From Planctomycetota bacterium (lineage in GTDB: Bacteria; Planctomycetota; UBA8108; UBA1146): a stretch of DNA of 34,063 nucleotides. The position numbers and the translations under genes are program-made. The notes beneath the pieces are model-generated. The model searched no databases, was not told where the DNA came from, and saw nothing but the letters and a program-made list of their open reading frames with translations. The stretch spans positions 1 to 34,063 of the forward strand of contig JABHOG010000059.1 of assembly GCA_018694835.1 (NCBI GenBank), given 5' to 3'. Within the stretch, counting starts at the first letter, position 1. Every line of letters begins with the position of its first letter. Of this stretch, positions 8,041-17,077 are shown piece after piece.

Positions 8041-9024
8041 TCATTTCAATGATTTGTGGGCTGTAGTGAAGCGCCGGATGGCTTCGTCGGCGATCACTGC
8101 AATCAAGATGATTCCACCGATGACGGCGAACTCTATCGAATCCGGGATGCCGTCGATCAGCACGATCGCATTGCGAAGGACCTGAACCAGCGTGGCTCCG
8201 ATCAGCACACCGATGATGGAGCCTTCTCCGCCCCGCAAGGAACAGCCACCCAGTACTGCCGCTGCGATGGCGTACAACTCGTAGAAGTTGCCGAAGTTGG
8301 AAGGTTGTGCGGAGCCGGTGTCGAGTACAAAAAGCAGTCCGCCGATGCCGGTCAATAGACCACACAGGGCGTAGGCTCCAATCTTGACCCTATCGACCGC
8401 GATGCCGCAGTGACGGGCGGCGGTTTCATTGCAACCGATCGCCTTCAGATGTCGTCCCCAGACTGTCCTGTTCAGAAGAAGCCAGGAGATCACTGCGATG
8501 ACGATGAGAATCACCAGTGGAGCGGGTAGAGCAAATCCATCGATTCCTGGCAGATGAATTCGGCCATTTCCGAGTGTCCGTAATGCGCTTCCTTCGGTGC
8601 CGAATCCTGCCGTGTTGTCGGCCAAGATCCCTCGAGTGAGTCCTCGATAGATGAACAGGCCACAGAGAGTGACCAGGAACGGTTGCAACTTCAATCGTGT
8701 CACCAGCAGACCGTGGCACATACCCAGCAGCGTGGCGAGAATCAGTAATGCTGGCACCACCAGCCAGGGAGTTACGCCGACCACGGTGATGAGCCATGGA
8801 GTGAGGCAGCCGACCAGGCAGATCAATGATCCGATGGAGAGGTCGATACCACCGGTGATGATGACCAGCGAGGCACCGATGCCGATGATGCCAAACAAGG
8901 CACTTCTTCGAAGCAGGTTCTCGATGTTGTAAGCACTGACGAAGGATGGGCTGAACAGTGTTGTCACCACCGCCACCGCCACCAGCACTCCCAGGATGCC
9001 GAGCAGTTTTCGCTCATCTCTCAT
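8041..9024 (-). CDS. Sugar-type ABC transporter permease (RbsC-like)
   Basis: A 327-residue inner-membrane permease of the branched-chain amino acid/ribose type. It has about eight to ten hydrophobic helices and the family signature GIGASLVIITGGIDLSIGS at about residues 49-67, followed late by EGSIIGVLIGATLVQVLRN. These permeases form the channel of monosaccharide importers such as ribose, xylose or rhamnose systems. Its start overlaps the ATPase stop by 4 bases (ATGA), so it is the last gene of the importer operon. The sugar cannot be deduced. Confidence 0.93.
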   Translation of the reverse strand: MRDERKLLGILGVLVAVAVVTTLFSPSFVSAYNIENLLRRSALFGIIGIGASLVIITGGIDLSIGSLICLVGCLTPWLITVVGVTPWLVVPALLILATLLGMCHGLLVTRLKLQPFLVTLCGLFIYRGLTRGILADNTAGFGTEGSALRTLGNGRIHLPGIDGFALPAPLVILIVIAVISWLLLNRTVWGRHLKAIGCNETAARHCGIAVDRVKIGAYALCGLLTGIGGLLFVLDTGSAQPSNFGNFYELYAIAAAVLGGCSLRGGEGSIIGVLIGATLVQVLRNAIVLIDGIPDSIEFAVIGGIILIAVIADEAIRRFTTAHKSLK

Positions 9025-10520
9025 CGTGGATCTCCTCCGGTGGCCAGGGCCATGATCTGTTCCTCGCTAGTGTTGCTGGTGGTTAGATTACCGGTGATCC
9101 GTCCCTCGTGTAGCACCACAACGCGGTGGGAAAGGGAGAGTACCTCCTCCATCTCGCTCGAAGAGAAGAGGATGGCCACTCCATCTTTCGACAACTGCAT
9201 CAGGCGCTGGTGTAGTTCTTCCCGTGCACCGACATCGACTCCTCGGGTTGGCTCATCGAGGAGCAGGACTCCTGGATGGAGGGCGAGCCACTTGCCGATC
9301 ACTACCTTCTGTTGGTTTCCACCGGACAGTTCTGAAACGGCCAGATCGGTCGCAGCAGGGCGCACATCGAGGCTCTCTACCAGTTGCCTGGCCACCTTCT
9401 CTCCGGCACGGCGTTCGAGCCAGCCGAAGGCGCCACCATGGCGGTGAATTCCGGGTAGGACGGCGTTCTGCTCGACAGTCATCTGGAGAGCCAGCCCCTG
9501 AGATGCTCGTTCCTCCGGGACCAGTGCCAGTCCCATCTCGACCGACCTTGCGGGATCGATAGGAGGGATGGTGATTCCGTCGACCTCCACGACTCCGGTT
9601 CGATCTCGTAACCCGAACAGCGCCTCCAGAAGTTCACTTCGGCCGGCCCCGACCAGTCCCGCCAGGGCGATCCTCTCTCCAGCTCTCACCTCAAGATGAA
9701 TGGGATCCGGGTGGGCTGAACTGGTCAGATCCTTGATCAGTAGTCGTACTTCCCCCGAGGTGGTTTCCTGTTCTTGGATCGGTTCGAGGTCTCGGCCAAC
9801 CATCAGGCGTACCATCTCGGAACGTTCGACCTCATCTCCTGCGAGGGAGGCGACAGGATGACCATCACGCAGCACCATCACCCGATCCGCCACCTGCTCC
9901 ACCTCGGCCAATCGATGAGTGATCAGTACGATCGCGGCCCCGGCGGTCTTCATCGCAACGATCTGATCGAGCAGGATGGTGGTTTCTGCTGGAGAGAGAG
10001 TGGCAGTGGGTTCATCGAGGAACAACACACGAGCATCACCATCGAGTGCTCGGGCGATGGCGATCAGTTGCCGTTGCCCATGACCGAGGTCTCGTACCGG
10101 CACATCGAGAGGTATTTCGAGGGACACTTTTTCGAGAGAGTGGCGCGCCTGGCGCAGGCATTGGTCCTCATCGATGAGGCCAAACCGCCCGATCGGTTCG
10201 CACCCGAGCAGCAGATTTTGTGACACCGACATCGCGTCACAGAGCTCGAGTTCCTGGGGAATATGGGCAATTCCGAGAGAGAGGGCGTCTGCTGGACCAT
10301 TCATCGCCACCGTTTGGCCGTCGATACGAACTTCGCCTTCATCGGCTCGATGAACACCGCACAGGAGTTTGACCAGGGTACTCTTCCCTGCGCCATTTTC
10401 GCCGATGATGGCGGTGATCTCGCCGCCTCGTATCGACAGAGAAACGGCATCTACTGCACAGACACCGCCGAATCGTTTGGTTACCGAACAAGCTTCGATG
10501 AGGGGCTCACTGGAGGTCAC
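9021..10520 (-). CDS. Sugar-type ABC transporter ATPase with two ABC domains (RbsA-like)
   Basis: A 499-residue ATPase that powers a monosaccharide importer, made of two fused nucleotide-binding domains as in RbsA/XylG/MglA. The first domain has Walker A GENGAGKST (40-48), a degenerate signature LGHGQRQ and Walker B VLFLDEPTA. The second has the usual altered Walker A GLVGAGRSE, signature LSGGNQQK and Walker B VLLLDEPTRGVD. Length and architecture match the family (about 500). The start is GTG at 10520, overlapping the binding-protein stop by 4 bases (GTGA), and its stop overlaps the permease start. Confidence 0.95.
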   Translation of the reverse strand: MTSSEPLIEACSVTKRFGGVCAVDAVSLSIRGGEITAIIGENGAGKSTLVKLLCGVHRADEGEVRIDGQTVAMNGPADALSLGIAHIPQELELCDAMSVSQNLLLGCEPIGRFGLIDEDQCLRQARHSLEKVSLEIPLDVPVRDLGHGQRQLIAIARALDGDARVLFLDEPTATLSPAETTILLDQIVAMKTAGAAIVLITHRLAEVEQVADRVMVLRDGHPVASLAGDEVERSEMVRLMVGRDLEPIQEQETTSGEVRLLIKDLTSSAHPDPIHLEVRAGERIALAGLVGAGRSELLEALFGLRDRTGVVEVDGITIPPIDPARSVEMGLALVPEERASQGLALQMTVEQNAVLPGIHRHGGAFGWLERRAGEKVARQLVESLDVRPAATDLAVSELSGGNQQKVVIGKWLALHPGVLLLDEPTRGVDVGAREELHQRLMQLSKDGVAILFSSSEMEEVLSLSHRVVVLHEGRITGNLTTSNTSEEQIMALATGGDPR

Positions 10521-11533
10521 TTGCCCAGTTTCTTGCGCATATCCTCGCGGAACGATTCGACTTCAGCCTTGCGAATGGTTCTGGCGGGAACCTTGAAGAT
10601 TCCGTTTTCTGGAATACCAGAGCGATCGCCAGAGGTGAGTGCTTTCAGAAGTCGCATCGATGCGGCGCCGTACTCGTAGGGGTTTTGCACAATGGTACCG
10701 TGAACGGTGCCATCGATGATGCCCTGTAGGGTGCGCTCATCTTCGTCAAAACTGATCACCTTGACCTTGCCGCTTCGTCCTGATTGTTCGAGTGCTTCGA
10801 GAATCAGTGGAGTGTTGTAGGCAAAGAGGCCGATGCAACCGGCGATGTCATCATGACGCGACAGGATGTCCTCGACATTGGCCTTTCCCTTGGCCATGTC
10901 GAACTGGTCGGTGAGGGTGGCGACCACCTCGAAACCGTTGCCCGCAATTTTCTCACCGGGTTTGTCGTAGCGGCTCGAATCCCACTCACGACCAAGTATC
11001 TGGTCGATCACACCCTGGCGACGCAGTCGCGCGTTGTCCTGTTCGAGGCGGCCGACGAAGATGGCCACCTTGCCGCCGTTGGGCAGTGCTTCCTCGACCA
11101 GTTCACCGCACATCCTGCCCGCCTCGTAATTGTCGACACCGACGAAACAGATCCGCTTGGAATCGGGAGCATCGGAGTCGTGGGTGATCAGCAGCGTCTG
11201 CTCGGCGATACGATCGAGGAAGGGAGTCTGGTTGACCGGATCGATGGGGCTGACGGCGATACCGTCGACTCCCTTGACCATCAAGTCCTCGATGATTCTT
11301 TTTTGATCCGCCAGTCCATCGGGGGGCATGTGGAAGCTCGCATCGACCCCGATCTCGGATGCGGAATCTTGGACACCCTTGCCTGCCAGGACCCAGAAGT
11401 CGGCGACTCCGTTGGTGACGAATGCGAGCTTGGGCGCGGCATTGGCGTCCGGTGGAACCACCGATCCTTTGAAGGAATATGCGAGGTAGCCGATCAGGGC
11501 CAGTGCGATGATGATTGCGACAGTATTTCTCAT
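10517..11533 (-). CDS. Periplasmic sugar-binding protein of ABC importer (RbsB-like)
   Basis: A 338-residue substrate-binding protein of the periplasmic-binding family 4 type (ribose, galactose and related). The N-terminus has an uncleaved-looking or cleavable export segment (residues 4-20) and the mature domain starts near APKLAFVTNG (residue 33 on). Features of the family are DFWVLAGKGVQDSA, the LMVKGVDGIAVSPIDP segment, FVGVDNYEAGRMCGEL and the late ISFDEDE. A strong ribosome binding site (GAGGAGG) precedes ATG 11533. It lies 21 bases after the SDR gene and is coupled to the ATPase, so the three genes form one importer. The ligand is unknown. Confidence 0.92.
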   Translation of the reverse strand: MRNTVAIIIALALIGYLAYSFKGSVVPPDANAAPKLAFVTNGVADFWVLAGKGVQDSASEIGVDASFHMPPDGLADQKRIIEDLMVKGVDGIAVSPIDPVNQTPFLDRIAEQTLLITHDSDAPDSKRICFVGVDNYEAGRMCGELVEEALPNGGKVAIFVGRLEQDNARLRRQGVIDQILGREWDSSRYDKPGEKIAGNGFEVVATLTDQFDMAKGKANVEDILSRHDDIAGCIGLFAYNTPLILEALEQSGRSGKVKVISFDEDERTLQGIIDGTVHGTIVQNPYEYGAASMRLLKALTSGDRSGIPENGIFKVPARTIRKAEVESFREDMRKKLGK

Positions 11534-11554
11534 GGGATCCTCCTCTAATCGAGA

Positions 11555-12316
11555 TCAGGGCAGGCAGACGCCGCCATTGACGTGGATGTTCTGTCCCGTG
11601 ATGAAGCTCGCCGCTTCACTCGCCAGGAAAACCGCTGCTCCACCGACATCGGCGGGAACCCCCCACCGTTGCATCGGAATCACATCGAAGTATCCCTGCT
11701 TCTCTTCTTCAGGATCATTTTCGTGCCGCTCGACTGGAATCCAGCCCGGTGAGATGGCGTTGACGGTGATGCCATCGGGAGCCAGTTCATTGGCCATGCT
11801 GCGGGTCCAGCCCAACTGCCCGCCCTTTGCGGCGACATAGGCGCTGAATGGGGACAGGCCTCGAGTGAAGACCTCACTGGCGATGTTGATGATTCTTCCA
11901 GACTTCTGCTCTCTCATGTGAGGAATGGTGGCACGGGCAAGCAGGAAGGGACTCTTGATGAAGAAATCGATCATCGACTGGTAGAATTCCCAATCGTACT
12001 CCTCGATCGGCATCAGGGGTTGTGCTGGGGTGGCGTTGATGACGAGGATATCGATGGGCCCAAGGGTCTCAGCAACCTCGGCTGTGAGTCGATTTACATC
12101 GGCCTCGTCGGTTACATCTCCGCGGAACAGCGCTCCTTCATGACCGGCATCGCAGAATCCCGCAAGGGTCTCCTCGGCCCGCTCGACATTATTGTGGTAG
12201 TTGATGGCCACTCGAGCTCCGGCAGCACCGAAGGTGTGCGCCATCGCTTTGCCCAGGCCGGTGCTGGAGCCTGTGATGAGAACGGTTCGACCCGACAGCG
12301 AAAATTGATCTGACAT
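11555..12316 (-). CDS. Short-chain dehydrogenase/reductase of the sugar importer operon
   Basis: A 253-residue classical SDR. The ATG at 12316 is chosen because CAGGAG lies just upstream; an in-frame ATG at 12349 has a poorer site. Motifs: TGSSTGLG (cofactor), NAT in place of the usual NNAG, SEVF with the catalytic serine, YVAAK with catalytic tyrosine and lysine, and the C-terminal GQNIHVNGGV typical of FabG-like members. As the first gene of the importer operon, it probably oxidises or reduces the imported sugar or a derivative; that is inference from position only. The altered NNAG motif is mild and need not affect activity. Confidence 0.92.
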   Translation of the reverse strand: MSDQFSLSGRTVLITGSSTGLGKAMAHTFGAAGARVAINYHNNVERAEETLAGFCDAGHEGALFRGDVTDEADVNRLTAEVAETLGPIDILVINATPAQPLMPIEEYDWEFYQSMIDFFIKSPFLLARATIPHMREQKSGRIINIASEVFTRGLSPFSAYVAAKGGQLGWTRSMANELAPDGITVNAISPGWIPVERHENDPEEEKQGYFDVIPMQRWGVPADVGGAAVFLASEAASFITGQNIHVNGGVCLP

Positions 12317-12755
12317 CGGTGATCTCCTGAGGGTTTCTTGCGAATTCATGACCTGCGGAAACGGTTCCTCGATGACCCGAGATACCGGTGGAAGGGTCGA
12401 AGTTGCGGACCGTCGACACTATCGAGGAGCCGCTGGCACGGGTAGTCGGAACCTGTCACGGATACATGACCCCCGTTTCAGCAGTGCCCCGAGTATGGCC
12501 TAAATCTTTGACTATTCCGAGTGAGAGGTCTCCCGATCTCCTCCCTCCTCCCCCGTCTGGCGATGGCAGAGCCGATTCGGCTCGAAAGCGTGCCAGCGGC
12601 CGTTCCGGAGCAGCCAGAGTTGCTTCGGAGAGGTATTTCAGACTCTCTGTGGCCGATTTTTGGAAAATCTGGTCGATCCGGGTCCGAGATGCTGAGGGCT
12701 CCGGATTCATCGGTATCAGGAGTGATGAATTGTCCCGAAAGGCTCGGTCAACCAG
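12317..12755. other. Divergent intergenic region
   Basis: A 440-base gap between the divergent SDR/importer operon and the monooxygenase operon. It should carry both promoters, but I could not identify clear -35/-10 pairs. A plus-strand frame (12388-12759) ends on the GTGA that starts the monooxygenase, yet its composition (proline- and arginine-rich, no domain) argues against a gene. Confidence 0.5.
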
Positions 12756-13847
12756 GTGAAAATCGCAATCATTGGAGGCAGTACCGCTGGGCTCGCTACC
12801 GGGCTCAGATTGAGCCAGGGTGGCCATGATGTCTCGATCCATGAACGAAGATCGACCAGTTGTGTCGGAGGTTTTGGCCTGCTCCTGACCCCTTCGGTTC
12901 GTCACGGTCTGATGTCCCTGGGACTGGATGTGGATCGACTGGGTCGTCCTGTAGAAAAGTTCGAGATCCGCGATGAGAAGAATCAGTCGATCCTCTGCAG
13001 AGATCTTCATCTGACGAAGGGAGTGGAGCGATCTGAACTTCAAAACATACTCACCTCTGCGTTGGATCCACAACTGTTGCACCAAGGGAATGCATTTTGC
13101 CATTTTGAATCGACCGTCGAGGGTGTGGCGAATGCCGCGATCTTCGAAGATGGCAGCCGGGTCGAGGCCGATCTGTTCATCGGCGCCGATGGAGTTCGTT
13201 CAAGAGTTCGCCAGCAGTGGAACCGCGGACCGGATCTCCGTTCGGTGGAAAGTGTCGAGTTGGTCGGCATCTACCGCGGTGAAGTTCCACAGGAGCTGTT
13301 GGGTCGGGCCTTGAAAATAATCCCACAGGCGGGAGGACTGGCCATCGGAATGGTACCGACTTCGGATCGTTCGGTGGTCTGGTACATCCAGTGCGATCCC
13401 CGACGTTGGCCGCAATGTCTCACCGATTCCGAAGAGCGCGCTCGCTGGTTGAAAGCACTGGTGGGCCAGTTTCCGGAGCCGGTAGCACAAATCATCCAGG
13501 GTTCTGACCTGAGTAATGTTCATCTGTGGAGAACCACTGACCGGGATTTACCGGAGACATTTCATCGTGGCAATGTGCTGTTGATCGGCGATGCGGCCCA
13601 TCCGCTGCTGACCTTCACCAGCCAGGGCACTGGATCCGCCATCGAGGATGCTCTCGCCATCGGCGGTCTTCTCGACCAGAATGGCAACGCTGACATCGAT
13701 TCGGATCATCTTCAGGGGATTCTCGGGGAGTTTTCCAGGGTGAGGAAGCCGATCCTGAAGGCACGACTCTACATGGGACGTCGGATGCAAAGCCAGTTCT
13801 TGAGCCACTCCTCAGAACGGCAACAGCTGGTTCCCATCTGCTCCTGA
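12756..13847 (+). CDS. FAD-dependent monooxygenase
   Basis: A 363-residue flavoprotein hydroxylase of the PHBH/FAD-binding-3 family, inserting one oxygen atom into an aromatic or similar substrate with NAD(P)H. Visible motifs: N-terminal dinucleotide-binding IIGGSTAG (5-12), the DG motif GADGVRSRVR (143-152) and the GD motif LIGDAAHPLLTFTSQGTGSAIED (from 276), all in the right order. The start is GTG 12756, directly at the Rossmann strand; a weak GAAAGG lies about 13 bases upstream. No membrane segment. It is 29 bases before an aminotransferase in the same direction, suggesting a small operon acting on an amino-acid or aromatic compound. Confidence 0.9.
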   Translation: MKIAIIGGSTAGLATGLRLSQGGHDVSIHERRSTSCVGGFGLLLTPSVRHGLMSLGLDVDRLGRPVEKFEIRDEKNQSILCRDLHLTKGVERSELQNILTSALDPQLLHQGNAFCHFESTVEGVANAAIFEDGSRVEADLFIGADGVRSRVRQQWNRGPDLRSVESVELVGIYRGEVPQELLGRALKIIPQAGGLAIGMVPTSDRSVVWYIQCDPRRWPQCLTDSEERARWLKALVGQFPEPVAQIIQGSDLSNVHLWRTTDRDLPETFHRGNVLLIGDAAHPLLTFTSQGTGSAIEDALAIGGLLDQNGNADIDSDHLQGILGEFSRVRKPILKARLYMGRRMQSQFLSHSSERQQLVPICS

Positions 13848-13876
13848 GCGGTCCGCAACATCCGGGAGGATCATCG

Positions 13877-15067
13877 TTGAACTCCAAGAAATCTCCAGCG
13901 CGGTTCTCTTCCGATGAAGTGAATCGACCGCTGCTACGCCAGCGGGCTTTCAACCTCCGCTGGGCTGAGGTGGACTCCGATGTCATCCCGTTGACAGCGG
14001 CGGACCCCGACTTCCCAGTGGCTCCACAGATCATCGAGGCGGTGACCTCCTATGTCTCCGATGGATTACTGGGATATGGGCCGACGAGGGGGCTGGTGGA
14101 GTTCCGCGAGGGAGTCTCCTCGATGCTTGAGGAGCGTGGTGTTCCATCCCATCCGGATCAGGTTCTGGCCACTGACGGTGCTGCATCAGCACTGTGGGCT
14201 GCTTGTCGAGCGGTACTCTCTCCCGGGGACGAGGCGATCACATTTGACCCGGTCGATTTCCTGCTTCCCCATTGTTCCGAGCAGGCGGGAGCGGAGGTAT
14301 TGCGCTGTCCACTCGAGCCCGGTACGGGAGCGCTTCCTGATGGAGTTCTGGAGCAACGGATCGGACCTCGAACCCGGGCGATCCTGATCTGTAATCCACA
14401 CAATCCCACCGGAAGGGTTCTTCGCCGTGAGGAATTGCAGAGAATCGCCTCACTCGCAGTGAAACACGATCTGGTGATCATCAGTGATGAGGTCTGGAGC
14501 GATATCATCCTGGGCGATGTCCCGATGGTCAGTATCGGATCACTTGGTGACGAAGTGGCACGAAGGACCATCACGGTCTCCGGTTTCAGCAAGACCTATG
14601 GTCTCGCAGGGTTCCGCATCGGCTTCGTTCACTGTGGTAGTAACACCCTGGCGGAACAGGTGCTGGAGGCATCGGGTGCCCCCAGGACCACTTTTGGAGC
14701 GTCGGTGGTCTCCCAGGTCGCCGCCCAGGCGGCGATGCGAGAGTGCCAGCAGTGGCGAGTGGGATTTCTCCATCACCTCAGAAAGATGAGTCAGATCGGA
14801 GCCTCCAGGCTCGATGCCCTGGACGGTTTTCGTTGTCCTGAACCGGAGGGAACCTATCTGTTGTTTCCCGACATCCGAGCGACCGGGATGAGCGCCACGG
14901 AGTTGGCCGGTCAACTGGAGACGAAGGCGCGTGTTGCTGTGGTGCCGGGAGAGGAACGTTGGTTCGGTGCCGGAGCGATGGGACATATACGCCTCTCCTT
15001 TGCCACCAGCGAGGAGATTCTGGATGAGGCACTGACTCGAATCGAGCGGTGGAGCGAGACTCGCTGA
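13877..15067 (+). CDS. Aminotransferase class I/II (PLP-dependent)
   Basis: A 396-residue fold-type I PLP enzyme. It starts with TTG 13877 behind a good site (GGGAGGA, 13864-13870). Family residues are seen: GYG (66-68), NPHNPTG (173-179), SDEVW (203-207) and the PLP lysine K239 in SGFSKTYGLAGFRIG, plus R372 in HIRLSF for the substrate carboxylate. Aspartate-type aminotransferases or C-S lyases of the MalY type look like this; the SGFSKTYGLAGFR motif and carboxylate arginine favour an aminotransferase. It follows a monooxygenase by 29 bases and ends 3 bases from the converging decahaem cytochrome gene. Confidence 0.92.
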   Translation: MNSKKSPARFSSDEVNRPLLRQRAFNLRWAEVDSDVIPLTAADPDFPVAPQIIEAVTSYVSDGLLGYGPTRGLVEFREGVSSMLEERGVPSHPDQVLATDGAASALWAACRAVLSPGDEAITFDPVDFLLPHCSEQAGAEVLRCPLEPGTGALPDGVLEQRIGPRTRAILICNPHNPTGRVLRREELQRIASLAVKHDLVIISDEVWSDIILGDVPMVSIGSLGDEVARRTITVSGFSKTYGLAGFRIGFVHCGSNTLAEQVLEASGAPRTTFGASVVSQVAAQAAMRECQQWRVGFLHHLRKMSQIGASRLDALDGFRCPEPEGTYLLFPDIRATGMSATELAGQLETKARVAVVPGEERWFGAGAMGHIRLSFATSEEILDEALTRIERWSETR

Positions 15068-15070
15068 GGC

Positions 15071-17077
15071 TCACTTCTTTCGAGGAAGATTCAGCTGTTC
15101 GATCCTGGCGGAATTGAGCAGGCGACTGCGGGGACCGACATGGTATTCATGGCAGGTGGTGCATCCGGATTGAATCTGCTGGCCATGACACTCGGTGCAG
15201 GTATTTCTGGAGATCGACTTCCAGTCATTACTCAGCTGTGGATCGCTGGCGATTTCGTGACAGCTGAGGCAAGTCGCACTGGAGCCTGACAGAACATGTG
15301 GACCGTGTGAAAAGTGTGTCGCCTGTGGGTACGATGGAGGGCGCATCGATGATGGAGACCAGAGGACCTTCGGTTCATCTAGCTGGACTCCGATGTGACA
15401 GGTTGCGCAGTTCCCCGCTGCCAGTGGCCCGAACACTTGCTGGAAGATTGACTTCGAATCGGGGTCCTTGCCGCCGATCTTCGCCTCCATGGTGGCCCAT
15501 TCCTGGATGAACCGATCGGCATGCTCTACCGGTCGGTATCGAATCGAAGGTGCATCGAAGTACCAGCCACCGGCATTGGCCCATTTGTCCGGGTCGATGG
15601 CGGAGATGGTTCCCCCACTCCTGGTAATGCTGGATTCGTCTCGATCCGTTGTGGCCAGGTCTGCAGGATGGCTCTCATCCAGTAGCAGATCATCGTCATC
15701 ATCGGTGAGTAGATCATCGTCATCGTCATCTACGAGTAGATCTTCGTCATCATCGTCATTCTCATCGCGCATCGAATCATCTTCAGTAGAAGACTCCGAG
15801 GAGATTACGCTCTCCTCTTCTGGCGGAGGGAACCACGAGGTTCTCGCCTGCTCCAGAAGGGAGCGGGGTAGCTTGCCAGAGAGTCGAGAGATCTGTACTC
15901 GATCCACGTCCATTTCCTCGGCTGGAGAAACCAGGGAACGGATAAAAATCTCCAGATCGGAGTCGAGTGCTTTTCTGAGTTGGTTCTTGAACTGGAGAGC
16001 CAACTTCTGGGTCGCAGCCAACACCTCATCGGGTTGATTTTCCAGGTCATAGAGTTCAACACCGGAGAGAATTTCTAGATCGGTATCCTCCGACATTCCT
16101 TCTCGAATCCATCGCAGGCTCCATCCCCGAGGAAAGTCGGACCCAACCCGTGGCCAGGCTCCGATGTCTCTTCCCGTTTGGGAGAGTGTTTCGCTGTCGA
16201 GTGAGGGGAGCGATAGAAATTCGATGCCTCGGTTCTTACCGGTGGGTCCATGTCCACTGATGGAATCGGCGTGGCAGGGAGCACAGGAGATGGCAAAGGG
16301 CTGCACCATCATTCTGTGGCGGTCAGGCGCCAGGATGTGGCAGTCATCGCACGACTCCGGTGCCAGGTCTGGATACTCGGAGAAGTGCTTCCTGGCATGG
16401 TCGCCGTGATCGAACTGGATCGCTCTTTTCGGCTGCCCATATGTACTACTGAATTCAGGGTGGCCGTCATCGAAGGAAGGAAATTGCTGCTGGTGGCAAG
16501 ATTGACAGCGTGTGTCGTGGATGGACCTGGTGGATTCCTGCGGTCGATGTTCCTCGTGGCACCGAGCGCACGCTACGTTTTCAATGGGACGGCCAGAGTC
16601 CGATAGGCCTTCGGTGAGCAGACTCAGATACTCTGGTGCTATCGAGTGCGGTTTGGCTCCATGTTCTCCCATCACATGGCAGTCGAGACATTTCATCGAG
16701 GCATGTGGTTCCCCTTGGCTCAGTATTCCCCGACGGAGAAAATCGACAGAGATGAGATCGATCTGATCGTGACAGCTCGCGCAGTCGAGGTGTGAGTGAA
16801 ACGAACTGTGGGTACCGGGATCGAGTGACGTGAAGTCGTTTCCGGACAAGACGACGAGGACGATCCCGAGAGTCAACAGGGTCGCTGCTCGGAAGAATCT
16901 CTGCCGTGTCTTCCCCTCCCCGGGAACAGGGTTGCAACGACCATCGGGACTGGAGCAGCGTCCGCTGGTAGTGGGTCCCATTTCGCAGGGATCTCCGGGT
17001 CGACCGCACTGGAATGGCTGATTGGGTCGGAGATAGTGGACAACTTTTGAATCGAACGGGTTCCGTTTCTTTTCCAT
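15071..17077 (-). CDS. Membrane-anchored decahaem c-type cytochrome
   Basis: A 668-residue protein. The ATG at 17077 shares its A with the stop of the upstream cytochrome b-like gene and follows a G-rich site. Residues 1-60 are hydrophilic with four cysteines (C24, C31, C41, C48 in a CGRPGDPC...GRC...C pattern), probably cytoplasmic; a single transmembrane helix spans 61-79; the rest is periplasmic. Ten CxxCH haem motifs lie at about residues 99, 130, 170, 191, 243, 265, 557, 603, 627 and 639, thus six and four on either side of a 290-residue region without haem motifs. That region contains an acidic stretch (438-468) of D runs separated by LL. It is the last gene of the electron-transfer cluster and likely takes electrons from, or gives them to, the cytochrome b-like protein. 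Haem assembly would need a Ccm/Ccs system from elsewhere. Confidence 0.93.
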   Translation of the reverse strand: MEKKRNPFDSKVVHYLRPNQPFQCGRPGDPCEMGPTTSGRCSSPDGRCNPVPGEGKTRQRFFRAATLLTLGIVLVVLSGNDFTSLDPGTHSSFHSHLDCASCHDQIDLISVDFLRRGILSQGEPHASMKCLDCHVMGEHGAKPHSIAPEYLSLLTEGLSDSGRPIENVACARCHEEHRPQESTRSIHDTRCQSCHQQQFPSFDDGHPEFSSTYGQPKRAIQFDHGDHARKHFSEYPDLAPESCDDCHILAPDRHRMMVQPFAISCAPCHADSISGHGPTGKNRGIEFLSLPSLDSETLSQTGRDIGAWPRVGSDFPRGWSLRWIREGMSEDTDLEILSGVELYDLENQPDEVLAATQKLALQFKNQLRKALDSDLEIFIRSLVSPAEEMDVDRVQISRLSGKLPRSLLEQARTSWFPPPEEESVISSESSTEDDSMRDENDDDDEDLLVDDDDDDLLTDDDDDLLLDESHPADLATTDRDESSITRSGGTISAIDPDKWANAGGWYFDAPSIRYRPVEHADRFIQEWATMEAKIGGKDPDSKSIFQQVFGPLAAGNCATCHIGVQLDEPKVLWSPSSMRPPSYPQATHFSHGPHVLSGSSATCLSCHEIASDPQLSNDWKSISRNTCTECHGQQIQSGCTTCHEYHVGPRSRLLNSARIEQLNLPRKK
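15674..15757 (-). repeat. Coding repeat for an Asp-rich DDDDLL segment
   Basis: Short GAT/GAC-rich units encode residues 441-468 of the decahaem cytochrome, alternating runs of aspartate with LL pairs. It resembles the LLGDD repeats of the two pentahaem cytochromes, but is less regular. Confidence 0.8.

Noticed and set aside
10784-11548. Long plus-strand frame (254 codons) opposite the sugar-binding protein
   Set aside because: Antisense to a clear family member; composition is unlike a natural protein and there is no domain.
12388-12759. Plus-strand frame ending on the GTGA that begins the monooxygenase
   Set aside because: The overlap looks operon-like, but the product is proline/arginine-rich with no motif, and no ribosome binding site was found.
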